Shown one piece after another: positions 62,711 through 64,000 of a stretch of 64,000 nt of DNA; position 1 is the first letter of the stretch; each line of letters opens with the position of its first letter. Below the pieces are notes generated by a model. The model did not search any database, had not been told where the DNA came from, and was given only the letters and a program-made list of their open reading frames with translations. The position numbers were made by a program, and so were the translations under genes. Where the stretch lies: positions 1-64,000 of the forward strand of contig CAIOLO010000162.1 of assembly GCA_903859155.1 (NCBI GenBank). Reading direction: 5' to 3'. Source of the DNA: an uncultured beta proteobacterium (GTDB lineage: Bacteria; Pseudomonadota; Gammaproteobacteria; Burkholderiales; SG8-39).

Positions 62711-64000
62711 ATGAGCGTCAGGGCGCCCGCTGTGGCCGGAATGTTCTATCCTCGCGAGCCCGCGATACTGGCGGGCGAGATCGCCGACTATCTGGACCAG
62801 GCCAACGAGGACACCCTGTGTCCGGGTTTCCCCAAGATGGTCATCGTGCCGCACGCGGGCTTCATTTATTCCGGTGCCGTGGCCGCGCACGCCTATGATC
62901 TGCTGCGCCCTGCGCGCGGCCTCGTCAAACGGGTGGTGCTGATGGGGCCCTGTCACCGCGTCGCCGTGCGTGGTCTGGCGCTGCCGGGGGCGAGCGCGTT
63001 TGATACCCCTCTGGGGCGTATTCCCGTCGACCTCGAGGGGGAAAAGCTGGCACGAACACTGCCCCAGGTATGCGTGATGCCCGCCACCCACGCCCAGGAG
63101 CACGCCATCGAGGTGCAACTGCCGTTCCTGCAGCAGGTGCTGGGGCAGTTCACGCTGCTGCCTTTTGTGGTCGGCACGGCGAGCCCCGAGCAGGTGGCCG
63201 AAGTCATTGAAATGCTCTGGGGCGGCGAGGAAACGCTGTTCGTGATCAGTTCCGACATGTCGCACTATCGAAGCTATGCGGCCGCGTGCGCCATGGACGA
63301 GGTCACCGCGAAGGCGATCGTGAATTTCGCTACCGGTATCAGCCACGAGCAGGCCTGTGGCGCGACGCCGATAGCGGGCGCGCTGCGGGTGGCGCAACGG
63401 CGCGGCCTGAAGCCGCGGCTGCTCGACCTGCGCAATTCCGGCGACACCGCCGGCGGCAAGGACCGCGTGGTCGGCTATGCGTCCTTTGCACTGGAGGATC
63501 AGCCGCACGCTTACTCCGACGAGCAGGGAAAAATACTTCTTGATGCGGCACGCCGCTCGATCGGCACCGCGCTGGCGGGTGCGCCCATGCCCGATTTGCC
63601 CGACCAGGCCTGGTTGAGGGAATTGCGCGCCACCTTCGTGACGCTGAAACAAAAGGGTCAATTGCGCGGTTGCATCGGCATGCTGGAGGCCTCGCGGCCT
63701 CTCGGGGCGGATGTCCTTGCCAATGCCCGCGCCGCGGCCTTCAGCGATCCGCGTTTCCGGGCGCTCACCCAGGCCGAGCTGGCTTCGCTGGAAATCGAGG
63801 TGTCGATACTCTCACGGCCGGCGCGCCTCATTTTCGAGGACCACGCCGACCTTCTGCGGCAGCTGGAGCCAGGCAAGGACGGCCTGATCATCGAGTCGGG
63901 CAACGGCGCGGCGCGGCGGCGCGGTACTTTTCTGCCGCAGGTGTGGGAGAGCATTCCCGGAGGCGAGGAATTCATCGCCCAGCTCAAACTCAAGGCCGGC
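62711..64000 (+). CDS. MEMO1-AMMECR1 fusion (AmmeMemoRadiSam system proteins B and A), 3' end outside window
   Basis: A two-domain protein, 430 codons to the window edge without a stop. Residues 1-about 258 are a MEMO1 domain: VPHAGFIYSG (H48), GPCHRV (H82), SSDMSHY and CGATPIAGAL keep the residues that line the family's metal-like pocket. Residues about 265-430 are an AMMECR1 domain with LRGCIG (318-323) and FSDPRF. In bacteria and archaea these two families co-occur with a radical SAM enzyme, which would be expected downstream. The function of the system is not established. GGAAGGAG precedes the ATG; a TAAAATC -10-like element lies at 62679. Confidence 0.93.
   Translation, partial: MSVRAPAVAGMFYPREPAILAGEIADYLDQANEDTLCPGFPKMVIVPHAGFIYSGAVAAHAYDLLRPARGLVKRVVLMGPCHRVAVRGLALPGASAFDTPLGRIPVDLEGEKLARTLPQVCVMPATHAQEHAIEVQLPFLQQVLGQFTLLPFVVGTASPEQVAEVIEMLWGGEETLFVISSDMSHYRSYAAACAMDEVTAKAIVNFATGISHEQACGATPIAGALRVAQRRGLKPRLLDLRNSGDTAGGKDRVVGYASFALEDQPHAYSDEQGKILLDAARRSIGTALAGAPMPDLPDQAWLRELRATFVTLKQKGQLRGCIGMLEASRPLGADVLANARAAAFSDPRFRALTQAELASLEIEVSILSRPARLIFEDHADLLRQLEPGKDGLIIESGNGAARRRGTFLPQVWESIPGGEEFIAQLKLKAG

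Noticed and set aside
1-64000. CRISPR arrays, tRNA or rRNA genes, insertion sequences, prophage
   Set aside because: No repeat-spacer pattern, cloverleaf, rRNA segment, transposase or phage gene was found on reading.

Overview
This window looks like a GC-rich betaproteobacterial chromosome. The evidence is gene order: a complete mraZ-to-lpxC division and cell-wall (dcw) cluster, followed by dciA, an M23 peptidase, secA, argJ, a DUF815 ATPase, a MutT/ThiE fusion, yacG, zapD, coaE, pilD and pilC. Two orphan Bug-type (TctC) binding proteins and a hydantoinase operon also fit Burkholderiales, Rhodocyclales or Nitrosomonadales relatives. I cannot name a genus from sequence alone. No tRNA, rRNA, CRISPR array or insertion sequence was seen.

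Layout. 1-1147: the end of a hybrid histidine kinase and a response regulator with a C-terminal cysteine motif. 1176-6387: a membrane-bound molybdenum/iron-sulfur oxidoreductase operon (A, B and NrfD-like C subunits plus the FdhD sulfurtransferase) behind a perfect FNR-type site. 6541-13648: an accessory catabolic block (MaoC hydratase, HyuA, HyuB with an acetone-carboxylase-gamma-like tail, a family-2 amidohydrolase, a Bug protein). 13689-19764: a toxin-antitoxin pair, a LysR/pirin/DoxX set, pssA, a second Bug protein and an Old Yellow Enzyme. 20013-39235: promoter, MraZ boxes and the dcw cluster mraZ-rsmH-ftsL-ftsI-murE-murF-mraY-murD-ftsW-murG-murC-murB-ddl-ftsQ-ftsA-ftsZ-lpxC. 39371-47289: dciA, M23 peptidase, secA, argJ, DUF815, mutT-thiE, a tandem repeat and yacG. 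47373-53769 (minus strand): coaE-zapD, pilD, pilC, a CNNM/CorC protein and a CcsA-like protein. 53856-57406: ffh and the rpsP-rimM-trmD-rplS operon. 57628-61785: ribBX-ribH-nusB-thiL-pgpA and pncC. 61782-64000: an exported SAM methyltransferase and a MEMO1-AMMECR1 fusion that runs off the end.

How the genes work together. The dcw cluster makes the peptidoglycan precursor (MurC-F, Ddl, MraY, MurG), polymerises it at the septum (FtsW, FtsI) and assembles the divisome (FtsZ, FtsA, FtsQ, FtsL); ZapD further on bundles FtsZ. The Mo/Fe-S operon is probably an anaerobic respiratory or redox module, but its substrate is not readable and its catalytic subunit has no Tat signal. The maoC-hyuA-hyuB-amidohydrolase-bug run is probably one catabolic unit of unknown substrate.

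The least ordinary observations are: (1) CoaE and ZapD are one uninterrupted reading frame; (2) several non-overlapping gene junctions are bridged by mini-ORFs whose start and stop overlap the neighbouring genes (ATGA at both ends in three cases), and the one before murC is a diverged duplicate of the murC start; (3) HyuB carries a degenerate acetone-carboxylase-gamma-like tail; (4) a 21-bp perfect inverted repeat lies between hyuA and hyuB; (5) two identical 64-nt tandem units lie next to yacG; (6) the Mo enzyme has an FNR box but no Tat signal; (7) a FAM173-like methyltransferase carries an export signal and sits beside a MEMO1-AMMECR1 fusion of the poorly understood AmmeMemoRadiSam system.
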